Shown: positions 43,074 through 51,496 of the stretch, piece by piece | Layout of the letters: each line of letters begins with the position of its first letter | Position numbering within the stretch: position 1 is the first letter of the stretch | NCBI GenBank assembly: GCA_035566015.1 | Contig: DATMRS010000006.1 | Location: forward strand, 1-64,000 | Direction of reading: 5' to 3' | Length of the DNA stretch: 64,000 bases | From: DATMRS01 sp035566015 | Lineage (GTDB): Bacteria; Pseudomonadota; Alphaproteobacteria; Sphingomonadales; Sphingomonadaceae | Notes under the pieces: model-generated | The model's input: the letters and a program-made list of their open reading frames with translations, nothing else | The model's database searches: none | What the model was told of the DNA's origin: nothing | Position numbers and translations under genes: made by a program

Positions 43074-44084
43074 ATGAGAGGACCGGCGATTGTCGCCTGG
43101 GTGGCCGCGCTGCTGCTCATGGCCGTGCCGGCCGCCGCCCGCCCTCGCTACGCCGCCATCCTGATGACGGCGGACACGGGCGAGGTGCTCTATTCCTCCA
43201 ACGCCGATCTGGCGCTGCACCCCGCCTCTATCACGAAGATGATGACGCTCTATCTCACCTTCGAGGCGCTGGAGAGCGGGCGCCTCAAACTCACCGATCG
43301 GGTAACATGGTCACGCCATGCCGCCGCGCAGCAGCCGACCAAGCTCGGCCTCGCGCCCGGCCGCTCGCTCAGCGTCGATGAGGTGATCCGCGCGATCGCA
43401 GTCAAATCCGCGAACGACGCTGCCGTCGCGCTCGCCGAGCGGATCGACGGCAGCGAGAAGGCGTTTGCTGCCCATATGACGCGCGAGGCGAAGCGGCTGG
43501 GCATGAGCCACACGCTCTTCGTCAATGCCTCTGGCCTTTCCAATCCGGCGCATGTCACCACCGCGCGCGACATCGCCCTGCTTGCCTCCGCGCTGATCCA
43601 TCATTTCCCGCAGCGCTATCGCTATTTCAGCACGGCCAGCTTCCAGTTCGGAACGCGCCGCTACGTCAACCACAATCATCTGCTCGGCAAGGTGATGGGC
43701 GTCGACGGGATTAAGACCGGCTTCACCAATGATGCCGGCTGGACGCTCGCCGCGTCGGCCGAGCGCGGCGGGCAGCGGCTGATCGCGGTCGTGCTTGGCG
43801 CCCGCTCCTCCGCCACGCGCGACAAGGATGTCGAGCATCTGCTCGATCTCGGCTTCGAAACGCTTGCGCGTCGCAGATCGGGCCAGGCCTTCGACGTCGC
43901 CGCCAATTTCCATAGTATTGGCGCGGGCATTCCGGGTCGCACCGGCGCCGCGACCGGTTCGGGCGACGAGGAAACCGCCACGCGCTCCCCTGCGCGGCGG
44001 CACAGCCCCCGCCGTGCGCATAAGACGAGCACGGCGAAGAAGCACGTCACCACTCGCAAGACGGTCCACAAGAAAAAGCGCTAA
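43074..44084 (+). CDS. D-alanyl-D-alanine carboxypeptidase (low-molecular-weight PBP) with a basic tail
   Basis: This periplasmic serine peptidase trims the terminal D-Ala of peptidoglycan pentapeptides. The 336-residue protein has a signal peptide (1-22), the S52-x2-K55 motif (SITK), S112-x-N114 (SAN) and K214-T-G. The usual C-terminal domain of PBP5 and membrane anchor are missing; instead residues from about 290 form an Arg/Lys/His-rich tail (RRHSPRRAHKTSTAKKH and onward to KKKR). The start was set at ATG 43074, where the signal peptide begins; a longer frame to 42993 is not family-like. The tail may bind anionic cell-wall polymers, which is a guess. Confidence 0.9.
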   Translation: MRGPAIVAWVAALLLMAVPAAARPRYAAILMTADTGEVLYSSNADLALHPASITKMMTLYLTFEALESGRLKLTDRVTWSRHAAAQQPTKLGLAPGRSLSVDEVIRAIAVKSANDAAVALAERIDGSEKAFAAHMTREAKRLGMSHTLFVNASGLSNPAHVTTARDIALLASALIHHFPQRYRYFSTASFQFGTRRYVNHNHLLGKVMGVDGIKTGFTNDAGWTLAASAERGGQRLIAVVLGARSSATRDKDVEHLLDLGFETLARRRSGQAFDVAANFHSIGAGIPGRTGAATGSGDEETATRSPARRHSPRRAHKTSTAKKHVTTRKTVHKKKR

Positions 44085-44170
44085 GGCAGCGCTTGCGTGG
44101 CGAGGCGAGACGATTAGAGCACCAAAGGGCTTGGGATCGTCAGTACGTCGGCGGGGAGGAAGAAGGGGTC

Positions 44171-45265
44171 ATGGCCGCGCGGACGCCAGAGCAGAAATTG
44201 GCGCGGCTGCTGCTTGCGCTGGCCCTGTTCCTTCTCGCGATCATAATCGCGGCGGGCTTCCTGCCGGCGCTCATCTGGGCGGTGGTGATCGCCGTCGCGA
44301 TCGGGCCGCTTCATGCTCGCGCGGAGCGGCGCTGGCCGCCGGGCCGGCACAATCTTCTGCTGCCGCTGCTGTTCACCGCCGGCGTCGGGCTGGTCATCGT
44401 CGTGCCCTTCATCTTCGCCGCCTTCCAGGCCGCTCGCGAGGCGCATGACCTTGCCGTCTGGCTCGCCACGATCAAGCGCGATGGATTGCCCGCGCCCGCC
44501 TGGGTGAACGACCTGCCCATTGGCCGCGACGAGGTTGCGGCCTGGTGGCAGGCGAAGCTCGGCACCCCCGCGGCCGCCACCGCTTTCCTACACGAACTCA
44601 ATGTCGGCCTTGTCGCCCGCTCCCGAGCCTTAGGTAGCAGCGCGCTGCACCGGCTCGTAATCTTCGGTTTCACCCTCCTGACCCTCTTCTTCCTGCTCCG
44701 CGATCGCGACAGCCTCGCCGCGCAGATCCGCAAGGCGGGCGAGCGGATGTTCGGCCCGTCGGGCGAGCGGATTGCGGGCCAGATGCTCCTGTCGGTCAGG
44801 GGCACGATCGACGGGCTGGTCCTCGTCGGCCTTGGCGAGGGCGCGGTGCTGACAATCGCCTATCTCGTCCTCGGCGTGCCGCATCCGCTCCTGCTCGGCA
44901 CGTTGACGGGCGTTGCCGCGATCATCCCGTTCGGGGCGCCGCTCCTCTTCTGCTTCGGCGCGCTGCTTCTCGTCGGCCTGGGACAGGTGGGCGCGGCGGT
45001 CGCGCTGGTCTGTTTCGGCTTTCTCGTCGTTTTCCTGGCGGACCATTTCCTCCGCCCGCTGCTGATCGGCGGGACGACGCGGCTCCCGTTCCTCTGGGTA
45101 TTGATCGGCATATTGGGCGGCGTCGAGACGCTGGGCCTGCTCGGCCTGTTCGTGGGTCCGGCGACGATGGCGGCGCTGATGCTGCTTTGGCGCGAATTCA
45201 TCGCCGGCGCCGAGGGCGAGCCGACCGTCGAGGCATCGCCCGATGCCGTTCCGCCGTCTCAATAG
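44171..45265 (+). CDS. AI-2E family transporter (PerM/UPF0118)
   Basis: The 364-residue polytopic membrane protein has the family topology: two N-terminal spans (about 12-35 and 57-80), a soluble middle part, and a C-terminal bundle with FGFTLLTLFFLLRD, VLTIAYLVLGVPHPLLLGTLTGVAAIIPFGAPL and LWVLIGILGGVETLGLLGLFVGP. Members move various small molecules or act as Na+/H+ antiporters; a link to autoinducer-2 is known only for TqsA. GGAGGAAGAAGG precedes the ATG at 44171. The C-terminal tail is acidic. It is convergent with apt. Confidence 0.9.
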   Translation: MAARTPEQKLARLLLALALFLLAIIIAAGFLPALIWAVVIAVAIGPLHARAERRWPPGRHNLLLPLLFTAGVGLVIVVPFIFAAFQAAREAHDLAVWLATIKRDGLPAPAWVNDLPIGRDEVAAWWQAKLGTPAAATAFLHELNVGLVARSRALGSSALHRLVIFGFTLLTLFFLLRDRDSLAAQIRKAGERMFGPSGERIAGQMLLSVRGTIDGLVLVGLGEGAVLTIAYLVLGVPHPLLLGTLTGVAAIIPFGAPLLFCFGALLLVGLGQVGAAVALVCFGFLVVFLADHFLRPLLIGGTTRLPFLWVLIGILGGVETLGLLGLFVGPATMAALMLLWREFIAGAEGEPTVEASPDAVPPSQ

Positions 45266-45280
45266 TCGTCGGCGCGAAGC

Positions 45281-45817
45281 CTATTCGCCCTCGAACTCAA
45301 CCAGCGTCGTCACCGGCACGCCTTCTTCGCGCAGTCGCGCCGCGCCTCCGAGATCGGGCAGATCGATGACGAAGGCGGCGCCCGCGACGATCCCGCCGGC
45401 CTTGCGCACCAGCCGCACTGCCGCGCAAGCCGTGCCGCCCGTGGCGATCAGGTCATCGATCAACAGAACGCGCGCGCCGGGCACCAGCGCATCGGCATGC
45501 ATGGTGATCCGATCCTCGCCATATTCGAGTGCATAATCGACCGCGATCGTCGCGCCCGGCAGCTTCCCGTCCTTGCGGATCAGGATCAGGCCGAGCCCCA
45601 GCGCCTTCGCCACCGCCGCGCCGAAGATGAAGCCTCGCGCCTCGATCGCCGCAATGAAATCGACCGGTGCCATATCGAGCGCCGCCAGCCTCTCGACGGT
45701 CAACGCAAAACCCGGCCCGTCGAGGAGCAGCGTGGTGACGTCGCGAAACAGGATGCCGGGCTTGGGAAAGTCCGGAATCGTGCGGATCAGCGCCGCGATA
45801 TCGGCATTGACGGTCAT
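45281..45817 (-). CDS. apt: Adenine phosphoribosyltransferase (Apt)
   Basis: Apt makes AMP from adenine and PRPP. The 178-residue protein has PDFPKPGILFRDVTTLL at the N terminus, EARGFIFGAAVA, the flexible loop region with IRKDGKLPG, and the PRPP-binding motif VLLIDDLIATGGTA. The ATG overlaps the mtnP stop by ATGA, so it is the fifth gene of petA-B-C-mtnP-apt. It would salvage the adenine released by MtnP or similar enzymes, and also the adenine that HpnG releases from adenosylhopane. Confidence 0.96.
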   Translation of the reverse strand: MTVNADIAALIRTIPDFPKPGILFRDVTTLLLDGPGFALTVERLAALDMAPVDFIAAIEARGFIFGAAVAKALGLGLILIRKDGKLPGATIAVDYALEYGEDRITMHADALVPGARVLLIDDLIATGGTACAAVRLVRKAGGIVAGAAFVIDLPDLGGAARLREEGVPVTTLVEFEGE

Positions 45818-46677
45818 GCGAAAATGCGCGGCGCTAGCGTGGCGAGGCGAGCGCGGGTTTTGTCGGGCCAGATGTCGCGCGCGGTAATCACCGCGACATC
45901 GAGCACCCGGTCGCAACCCGCGCTGCACGCCCCACCATGCGACGCCAAGCGGCGCGCAATCTCGCCTACCAGCCGTTCGGCATTGCGGGCATTATCGCCG
46001 AGGATCTTCACCACCTCGGCCACATCGACATGGCTTTCCGCCCAGGCGTCGAGATCGGTCACCATCGCTACATTCTGATAGCAAAGCTCTGCCTCGCGGG
46101 CGAGCTTGGCCTCGGGCATGGCGGTCATGCCGACGACGTCGCAGCCGAGTGTCTTGTAGAGTCGCGACTCCGCCGCCGTGGAAAATTGCGGCCCCTCCAT
46201 CACCAGCATCGTGCCCGACGTGGCGTGAGGAAGCCCAAGCCCGCCCAGCGCCGCCGCAACGTTCGTCGCGAAACGACCGCACACCGGATGACCGAAAGGG
46301 ACATGGGCAACGATGCCGTCACCGAAAAAGCTGCGCCCGCCCCGCGTTGTCCGATCGATAAACTGATCGACCATCACGAAGGTGCCGGGCGGCAGGTCCG
46401 CGCGGTAGGAACCCACCGCTGACAAGGCCAGTATCTCGCGGCACCCGGCGGCCTTCAGCGCAGCAATATTGGCGCGCGCGTTGATCTCGTTCGGTGCAAG
46501 CGGATGCCCCCGCCCATGGCGCGGGAGAAAGACCACCTCGCGGCCCTCGATGGCCCCAAACAGCAGGGCATCGGAAGGGGCGCCCCACGGCGTTTGGACG
46601 TGGCGCCACTCGCCGGTGGACAGCGCCTCCATGCGATAGAGGCCGCTCCCGCCGATCAGGCCGAGGCGGCCTCCCAT
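45814..46677 (-). CDS. mtnP: S-methyl-5'-thioadenosine phosphorylase (MTAP)
   Basis: This enzyme splits methylthioadenosine, a by-product of polyamine synthesis and related SAM chemistry, into adenine and methylthioribose 1-phosphate. The 287-residue protein has GLIGGSGLYRMEAL, FLPRHGRGHPLAPNEINARANI, SAVGSYRADLPPGTFVMVDQFIDRT, MEGPQFSTAAESRLYKTLGCDVVGMTAMPEAKLAREAELCY and VTDLDAW, all standard for the family. The start was set at ATG 46677, one base after the petC stop. It is placed between cytochrome c1 and apt in one operon. Length is normal. Confidence 0.95.
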   Translation of the reverse strand: MGGRLGLIGGSGLYRMEALSTGEWRHVQTPWGAPSDALLFGAIEGREVVFLPRHGRGHPLAPNEINARANIAALKAAGCREILALSAVGSYRADLPPGTFVMVDQFIDRTTRGGRSFFGDGIVAHVPFGHPVCGRFATNVAAALGGLGLPHATSGTMLVMEGPQFSTAAESRLYKTLGCDVVGMTAMPEAKLAREAELCYQNVAMVTDLDAWAESHVDVAEVVKILGDNARNAERLVGEIARRLASHGGACSAGCDRVLDVAVITARDIWPDKTRARLATLAPRIFA

Positions 46678-46678
46678 A

Positions 46679-47506
46679 TCAGTGCTTGATGCCCGCCCAG
46701 ACGTTCCGATAGGCGAGGAAGCCCAGCGTCGTTGCAATCAGCAGGAAGATCACCACCGCGATGCCGGTGCGATGACGCTCCTCCAGCTTGGGCTCGGAGG
46801 CCCAGGTGAGGAAGGCGGCGACGTCGGTCGAGTAATTCTCGACAGTCGACGGCGTGCCGTCCGTATAGGCAACCTGCCCATCGGCAACCAGCGGTGGCGG
46901 CATCGCGATCGCGAGGTTCGCGAAATAAGGATTGTAGTGGAGCGTAGCGGGCGGAACCGAGTCCGGGAAACGCTTCTTCAACTCCGCCGGAACATCCGCA
47001 TAGCCGGTGATGAGCGAGTGGACATAAGCCGCATGCCCCTCGCGCGCCTTCACGATCAGCGACAGGTCGGGCGGCAGCGCATTGTTGTTCGCGGCGCGCG
47101 CGGCAGTCTCATTGGCGTAAGGCGACGGGAAATGATCGGACGGCAGCGCCTTGCGTGTCGCGGGTTCGCCCGTATCCGGGTTCACCGACGGCACCTCGAT
47201 CGCCCACTGGTTCGCGATCGCCTTCACCTCGGCCTTGGAAAAGCCGATCTCTTCCAGGTCGCGGAACGCGACGAGATCGAGCGAGTGGCAGGCCGAGCAG
47301 ACCTCCTTGTAGACTTGGAAGCCGCGCTGGAGTTGGCGCCGGTCGAACCGGCCGAACGGGCCGTCGCTGGCAAGATGGAATTCCCTCGGTTCCTTATGGA
47401 ATACTTCGGCAGCCGTCATCTCGGTGGCGTCGCGCGGCATGAGCAGCGCGACGACCAACGCAGTCACGAAGACCAGGCCGACAAGAAATGCGATCGGGCG
47501 GACCAT
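46679..47506 (-). CDS. petC: Cytochrome c1 of the bc1 complex (PetC)
   Basis: PetC carries the covalent heme of complex III that accepts electrons from the Rieske protein and passes them to soluble cytochrome c. The 275-residue protein has an N-terminal signal/anchor (about 5-22), the heme motif C70-S-A-C73-H74, the segment LPPDLSLIVKAREGH, a likely methionine ligand in NLAIAMPPPL, and a C-terminal span (GIAVVIFLLIATTLGFLAYRNVW). It lies 21 bases after petB and one base before mtnP. Confidence 0.96.
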   Translation of the reverse strand: MVRPIAFLVGLVFVTALVVALLMPRDATEMTAAEVFHKEPREFHLASDGPFGRFDRRQLQRGFQVYKEVCSACHSLDLVAFRDLEEIGFSKAEVKAIANQWAIEVPSVNPDTGEPATRKALPSDHFPSPYANETAARAANNNALPPDLSLIVKAREGHAAYVHSLITGYADVPAELKKRFPDSVPPATLHYNPYFANLAIAMPPPLVADGQVAYTDGTPSTVENYSTDVAAFLTWASEPKLEERHRTGIAVVIFLLIATTLGFLAYRNVWAGIKH

Positions 47507-47527
47507 TAGTTCAAACCTCCCTTAAAC

Positions 47528-48814
47528 TCAGGCCGCCTGGCCCGACGACGCAACATTCTCAGCGTCGCCGCCCAACACCGCTTCCGAAATCGACCCGGGC
47601 AGCGGCAGCGGCCGCTCGATCCACGAGATGATCGGCAGGATGATCAGGAAGTGCGCGAAATAATAAGCCGCGGCGAACTGGCTCAGCCGCACCCAAGGCT
47701 CTTCCACCGGCTTCACGCCGCACAGGCCGAGCACCAGCACGTCGATCACGAGCAGCCAGAAGAACTTCTTGTACAGCGGCCGATAGGTGGCCGAGCGAAC
47801 CGGCGAGTTGTCGAGCCAGGGCAGGACGAAGAGCAGCGCGATTGAGCCGAACATCGCCATCACACCCCAGAGCTTCGCCGGGATCCAGAAGAAGTTCACC
47901 GTGAACGAGCGCAGGATCGCGTAGAACGGCCAGAAATACCATTCGGGGACGATATGCGCCGGCGTCGAGAGCGGATTGGCCTGGATATAATTGTCCGGAT
48001 GGCCAAGCGCGTTCGGAGCGAAGAACAGGACCAGCGAGAAGCAGATCAGGAATACGCCCAGCCCAAAACCGTCCTTCGCCGTATAATAGGGATGGAACGG
48101 CACCGTGTCCTGCGGACCCTTCACATCCACGCCCGTCGGGTTGTTCGAGCCGGGGATATGCAGCGCCCAGATGTGGAGCACGATAACGCCGGCGATGACG
48201 AAGGGCAGCAGATAGTGCAGCGAGAAGAAGCGGTTGAGCGTCGCATTGTCCGGTGCAAAACCGCCGAGCAGCCACTCGCGTATCGGCTCACCGACGAGCG
48301 GTATCGCCGAGAAGAAGCCGGTGATCACCTGCGCGCCCCAGAAGCTCATCTGCCCCCAGGGGAGCACATACCCCATGAAGGCCGTCGCCATCATCAGCAG
48401 GAAGATGACCACGCCGAGCAGCCAGACCATCTCGCGCGGCGCCTTGTACGAGCCGTAATAGAGGCCGCGGAAGATATGGAGATAGACGACGATGAAGAAG
48501 AAGCTCGCGCCGGTCGAGTGGGCGTAGCGGATCATCCAGCCCGAATTCACGTCGCGCATGATATGCTCGACCGAATTGAAGGCAATATCGGCGTTGGCGG
48601 CATAATGCATGGCCAGCACGACGCCGGTGATGATCTGGATGGCGAGCGCCGCACCGGCGAGCACGCCGAAATTCCAGAAATAATTGAGGTTGCGCGGGAC
48701 GGGATAGCCGCCGCCGACCGCATTATAGACGAGACGAGGGAGCGGCAGCTTCTCGTCGATCCACCGCATCAGGGGATGCTTCGGCGTGTATTGCGCCGCC
48801 CAGGGAAAGCTCAT
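47528..48814 (-). CDS. petB: Cytochrome b of the bc1 complex (PetB)
   Basis: PetB is the membrane subunit with the two b hemes and the Qo and Qi quinone sites. The 428-residue protein has eight expected spans, heme-ligand histidines in VVLAMHYAANADIAF, RYAHSTGASFFFIVVYLHIFRGLYYGSY and LPFVIAGVIVLHIWALHIPGSNNP, and the Qo motif P-E-W-Y (HIVPEWYFWPFYAILR). The start was set at ATG 48814; the longer frame to 48958 is within petA. It lies 10 bases after petA. The family length is about 430. Confidence 0.97.
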   Translation of the reverse strand: MSFPWAAQYTPKHPLMRWIDEKLPLPRLVYNAVGGGYPVPRNLNYFWNFGVLAGAALAIQIITGVVLAMHYAANADIAFNSVEHIMRDVNSGWMIRYAHSTGASFFFIVVYLHIFRGLYYGSYKAPREMVWLLGVVIFLLMMATAFMGYVLPWGQMSFWGAQVITGFFSAIPLVGEPIREWLLGGFAPDNATLNRFFSLHYLLPFVIAGVIVLHIWALHIPGSNNPTGVDVKGPQDTVPFHPYYTAKDGFGLGVFLICFSLVLFFAPNALGHPDNYIQANPLSTPAHIVPEWYFWPFYAILRSFTVNFFWIPAKLWGVMAMFGSIALLFVLPWLDNSPVRSATYRPLYKKFFWLLVIDVLVLGLCGVKPVEEPWVRLSQFAAAYYFAHFLIILPIISWIERPLPLPGSISEAVLGGDAENVASSGQAA

Positions 48815-48824
48815 CTTGAGTACC

Positions 48825-49394
48825 TCAGCCGATCTGCACGAGGGTGTCGGATTTGAACGCATAATCCGGAACGAAGAGATTCTTTGGCGCCGGGCCTTTG
48901 CGGATGCGCGCCGCCGTGTCGTAGGCCGAGCCGTGGCACGGACAGAAATAGCCGCCATAAGGCCCGCGATTTTCGCCCTCGCCCGCGCCCAGCGGCACGC
49001 AACCCAGGTGGGTGCATACGCCGAGCGTGATGAGCCAGTTCATGTGGCCTTCCTTCGTCCGCTGCGCCAGCGTCTCGGGATCGCGCAGTTCCGACAGCGG
49101 AACCGCGTTCGCCTCCTGAATCTCATGCGCGGTCAGGTTGCGGATGAAGACGGGCTGCTTGCGCCACATCGTCTTGATCGCCTGCCCCGGCTGGATGGCC
49201 GAGATATCGACCTCGATCGAGGCGAGCGCACGCACATCGGCCGACGCGCTCATCTGCGTGATCAGCGGGATTGCCGCGGCAACCGCGCCGACGCCGGCGA
49301 AGCTGACGGCGGCGATATTGATGAAATCGCGGCGACGGACGCCATCCTCGGCAGGTTCACCGGGAGAAAGATCAGTATTTTCGAGCGTCGCCAT
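48825..49394 (-). CDS. petA: Ubiquinol-cytochrome c reductase iron-sulfur subunit (Rieske, PetA)
   Basis: This is the [2Fe-2S] subunit that takes the first electron from ubiquinol. The 189-residue protein has a twin-arginine signal anchor (RRRDFINIAAVSFAG, about 20-34) and cluster motifs C127-T-H129-L-G-C132 and C151-P-C153-H154-G-S; C127, H129, C151 and H154 are the ligands, and C132 with C153 form the stabilising disulfide. The start at 49394 gives the family's polar lead before the RR motif; 22 extra in-frame residues to 49460 are unlikely. It is first in the operon and has a candidate promoter at 49500-49529. Confidence 0.97.
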   Translation of the reverse strand: MATLENTDLSPGEPAEDGVRRRDFINIAAVSFAGVGAVAAAIPLITQMSASADVRALASIEVDISAIQPGQAIKTMWRKQPVFIRNLTAHEIQEANAVPLSELRDPETLAQRTKEGHMNWLITLGVCTHLGCVPLGAGEGENRGPYGGYFCPCHGSAYDTAARIRKGPAPKNLFVPDYAFKSDTLVQIG

Positions 49395-49499
49395 TCCAGA
49401 GCCCTTGCGCTGTCCGACAAACGGAAAAAGGCGGGGCTCATCCAGCAGGACGCCCCCCATCTTTCCGTGACCGCCACGTTACCCCCGGCGGCTGGGGGG

Positions 49500-49529
49500 C
49501 TGATAGCCTCGCCGCGCCGCATTTGCCAA
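49500..49529 (-). promoter_or_regulatory. Candidate promoter of the petABC-mtnP-apt operon
   Basis: On the minus strand TTGGCA (complement of 49524-49529) is followed by 18 bases and TATCAG (complement of 49500-49505). The -35 box matches the consensus at five of six positions and the -10 at four. It lies about 105 bases before the petA start, between petA and the divergent trmL gene. Confidence 0.4.
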
Positions 49530-49582
49530 CTGCATTTTCACCGGCTTGCCGTCGAACCGGCGGTTCGCCTAGCAGAAAGGGC

Positions 49583-50035
49583 ATGCAAATCGCCCTTCAT
49601 CAGCCCGACATTGCAGGGAATGTCGGCACCATCCTGCGCCTTGGCGCTTGTTTCGGCGTTGGTGTCGATATCATCGGCCCATGCGGTTTCGCCTTCTCCG
49701 ATCGTGCGCTGAAGCGTGCCGGCATGGATTATGCCGGCGCCGCCTCGGTGACTCACCATGTTGATTGGGCCTCATTCCGCGAAACGGTGCCACCAAAACG
49801 ACTCGTACTCCTCACCACTGCGGGCGGAACGCGCCTGCCCGAGGCGCGCTTCGCCGACGATGATATCCTCCTCTTCGGCTCCGAAAGCGCGGGCGTGCCA
49901 CCGGCGGTGCATGCGGCGGCCGACCTCCGGGTCCGCATTCCGATGCAGGTCGGCTTTCGTTCCTTGAATATCGCGGTTGCGGCTGGCATCGCGCTCGGCG
50001 AGGCGCTGCGCCAGACCGGGGGATTTGCCGCATGA
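49583..50035 (+). CDS. trmL: tRNA (cytidine/uridine-2'-O-)-methyltransferase TrmL
   Basis: TrmL is a SPOUT methyltransferase that methylates the 2'-O of the wobble base in tRNA-Leu. The 150-residue protein has the three SPOUT motifs: IALHQPDIAGNVGTILRLGACFG, LLFGSESAGVPPAVH, and the knot segment RIPMQVGFRSLNIAVAAGIALGEALRQ. It is the short single-domain form typical of TrmL. The ATG at 49583 has AGAAAGGG about 3-9 bases upstream. The last bases overlap hemF by ATGA. Confidence 0.93.
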   Translation: MQIALHQPDIAGNVGTILRLGACFGVGVDIIGPCGFAFSDRALKRAGMDYAGAASVTHHVDWASFRETVPPKRLVLLTTAGGTRLPEARFADDDILLFGSESAGVPPAVHAAADLRVRIPMQVGFRSLNIAVAAGIALGEALRQTGGFAA

Positions 50036-50874
50036 TGACATTGGACGACGAACAACAGGCCGCCCGCTCCTGGTTCGAGTCGCTGCGCGACCGGATCTGC
50101 GCCGTCTTTGAGGCGATCGAGCGCGAAGCCGGCAGCGACGCCCGCTTCGCCTACACGCCCTGGCAGCGCGAGGGCGACGGCGAGGAAGGCGGCGGCGGCG
50201 GCGTCCGCGGGCTGATGAAGGGCCGCGTCTTCGAGAAGGTCGGTGTCAACGTCTCCACCGTCGGCGGCGCCTTCTCGCCCGAATTCGCGCGGACCATCCA
50301 CGGCGCGGCCGATGACCCGCGCTTCTTCGCGACGGGCATCAGCCTCGTCGCGCATATGGCGAATCCGCATGCTCCCGCCGTTCACATGAACACGCGTTTT
50401 CTCACCACGACGAAGCGCTGGTTCGGCGGCGGGGCCGATCTCAATCCGCCGATTCCCTATGACGAGGACACCGCCGATTTCCACGCCGCGCTCAAAGACG
50501 CCTGCGATCGACACGATCCGGCCTTTTATGAGCGCTTCAAGGCCTGGGCCGACGACTATTTCTGGATTCCCCACCGGCAGGTCCATCGCGGCGTAGGGGG
50601 CATATTCTATGACCATCTCGAGGGCGATTTCCACGCCGGCTTCGCCTTCACCCGCGACGTCGGCGAGACGTTCCTGTCGATCCTTCCCCGGATCGTGCGG
50701 CGGCGCATGCGCCATGACGTGAGCGAGGAGGACCGGCGGCGGATGCTCGCCTATCGCGGCCGCTATGCCGAGTTTAATCTCATCTACGATCGCGGCACTT
50801 TGTTCGGGCTCAAGACGGGTGGCAATATCGATGCGATCCTGATGAGCCTGCCGCCGGTCGCCACCTGGGAATGA
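50032..50874 (+). CDS. hemF: Oxygen-dependent coproporphyrinogen III oxidase (HemF)
   Basis: HemF oxidatively decarboxylates two propionates of coproporphyrinogen III to vinyl groups for heme synthesis. The 280-residue protein has the family segments GRVFEKVGVNVSTVGG, HMNTRFLTTTKRWFGGGADLNPPIPY, YFWIPHRQVHRGVGGIFYDHLEGDF and RYAEFNLIYDRGTLFGLKTGGNIDAILMSLPP. All are in order and length is usual for proteobacterial enzymes. It is translationally coupled to trmL. The requirement for oxygen agrees with the aerobic bc1 operon next to it. Confidence 0.97.
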   Translation: MMTLDDEQQAARSWFESLRDRICAVFEAIEREAGSDARFAYTPWQREGDGEEGGGGGVRGLMKGRVFEKVGVNVSTVGGAFSPEFARTIHGAADDPRFFATGISLVAHMANPHAPAVHMNTRFLTTTKRWFGGGADLNPPIPYDEDTADFHAALKDACDRHDPAFYERFKAWADDYFWIPHRQVHRGVGGIFYDHLEGDFHAGFAFTRDVGETFLSILPRIVRRRMRHDVSEEDRRRMLAYRGRYAEFNLIYDRGTLFGLKTGGNIDAILMSLPPVATWE

Positions 50875-50896
50875 GAAGCGCGGCCTCTTCCCGCTT

Positions 50897-51496
50897 ATGA
50901 CACTGATCCCCGTCACAGCCGGCGAGATCGCCACCGTCGTAACCTCGCTCAGAATGGCGGAACGGCCCCCTCCCCGCCCGCTCCCGTCCTCGCCGCTGCG
51001 CCTGGTTCACTGGGCGACGCCCCGGCCCGACGCCTATCGCGCGCTCTTCCGCCGGGTCGGTGCGCCTTGGCTGTGGTTTTCGCGTCTGGTGCTCGACGAC
51101 GAAGCGCTGCTGACGATCATCGCCAATCCGGCCGTGGAGGTGCATGCGGCAGTGGATCGGCAAGGCATCGAGGTCGGGCTGCTCGAACTCGATTTTCGCG
51201 CCCCTGCCTTATGCGAACTGAGTTTCTTCGCCCTCGTTCCCGAGCTGGTCGGCAAGGGACATGGCCGCTGGCTCATGGCGCAGGCGATGGCGCTCGGCTG
51301 GCGCAGGGGAATCGAGCAGGTCTGGGTCCATACCTGCACGCTCGATCATCCGGCCGCGCTCGGCTTCTATCGCAATGCGGGCTTCACGCCCTATGTTCGC
51401 GCCGTCGAAACCTTCAGCGATCCCCGGCTTATAGGTGTCCTGCCGCGTGACGCGGCGCCTCAGATTCCGCTGCTCGACCCCGAAGCGCACCAATAA
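50897..51496 (+). CDS. GNAT-family N-acetyltransferase
   Basis: The 199-residue protein has the GNAT core: ELSFFALVPELVGKGHGRWLMAQAMALGWRRGIEQVWVHTCTLDHPAALGFYRNAGFTPY, where the V-x3-V/G-K-G-H-G-R loop binds the acetyl-CoA pyrophosphate. The acceptor is unknown. It starts 22 bases after hemF on the same strand and may be in that operon. Its last 37 bases overlap the convergent membrane-protein gene. Confidence 0.9.
   Translation: MTLIPVTAGEIATVVTSLRMAERPPPRPLPSSPLRLVHWATPRPDAYRALFRRVGAPWLWFSRLVLDDEALLTIIANPAVEVHAAVDRQGIEVGLLELDFRAPALCELSFFALVPELVGKGHGRWLMAQAMALGWRRGIEQVWVHTCTLDHPAALGFYRNAGFTPYVRAVETFSDPRLIGVLPRDAAPQIPLLDPEAHQ

Noticed and set aside
44076..44094. Hairpin AAGCGC-TAAGGCA-GCGCTT over the stop codon of the D,D-carboxypeptidase gene
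   Set aside because: Only a six-pair stem and no T-run follows, so I do not call it a terminator.
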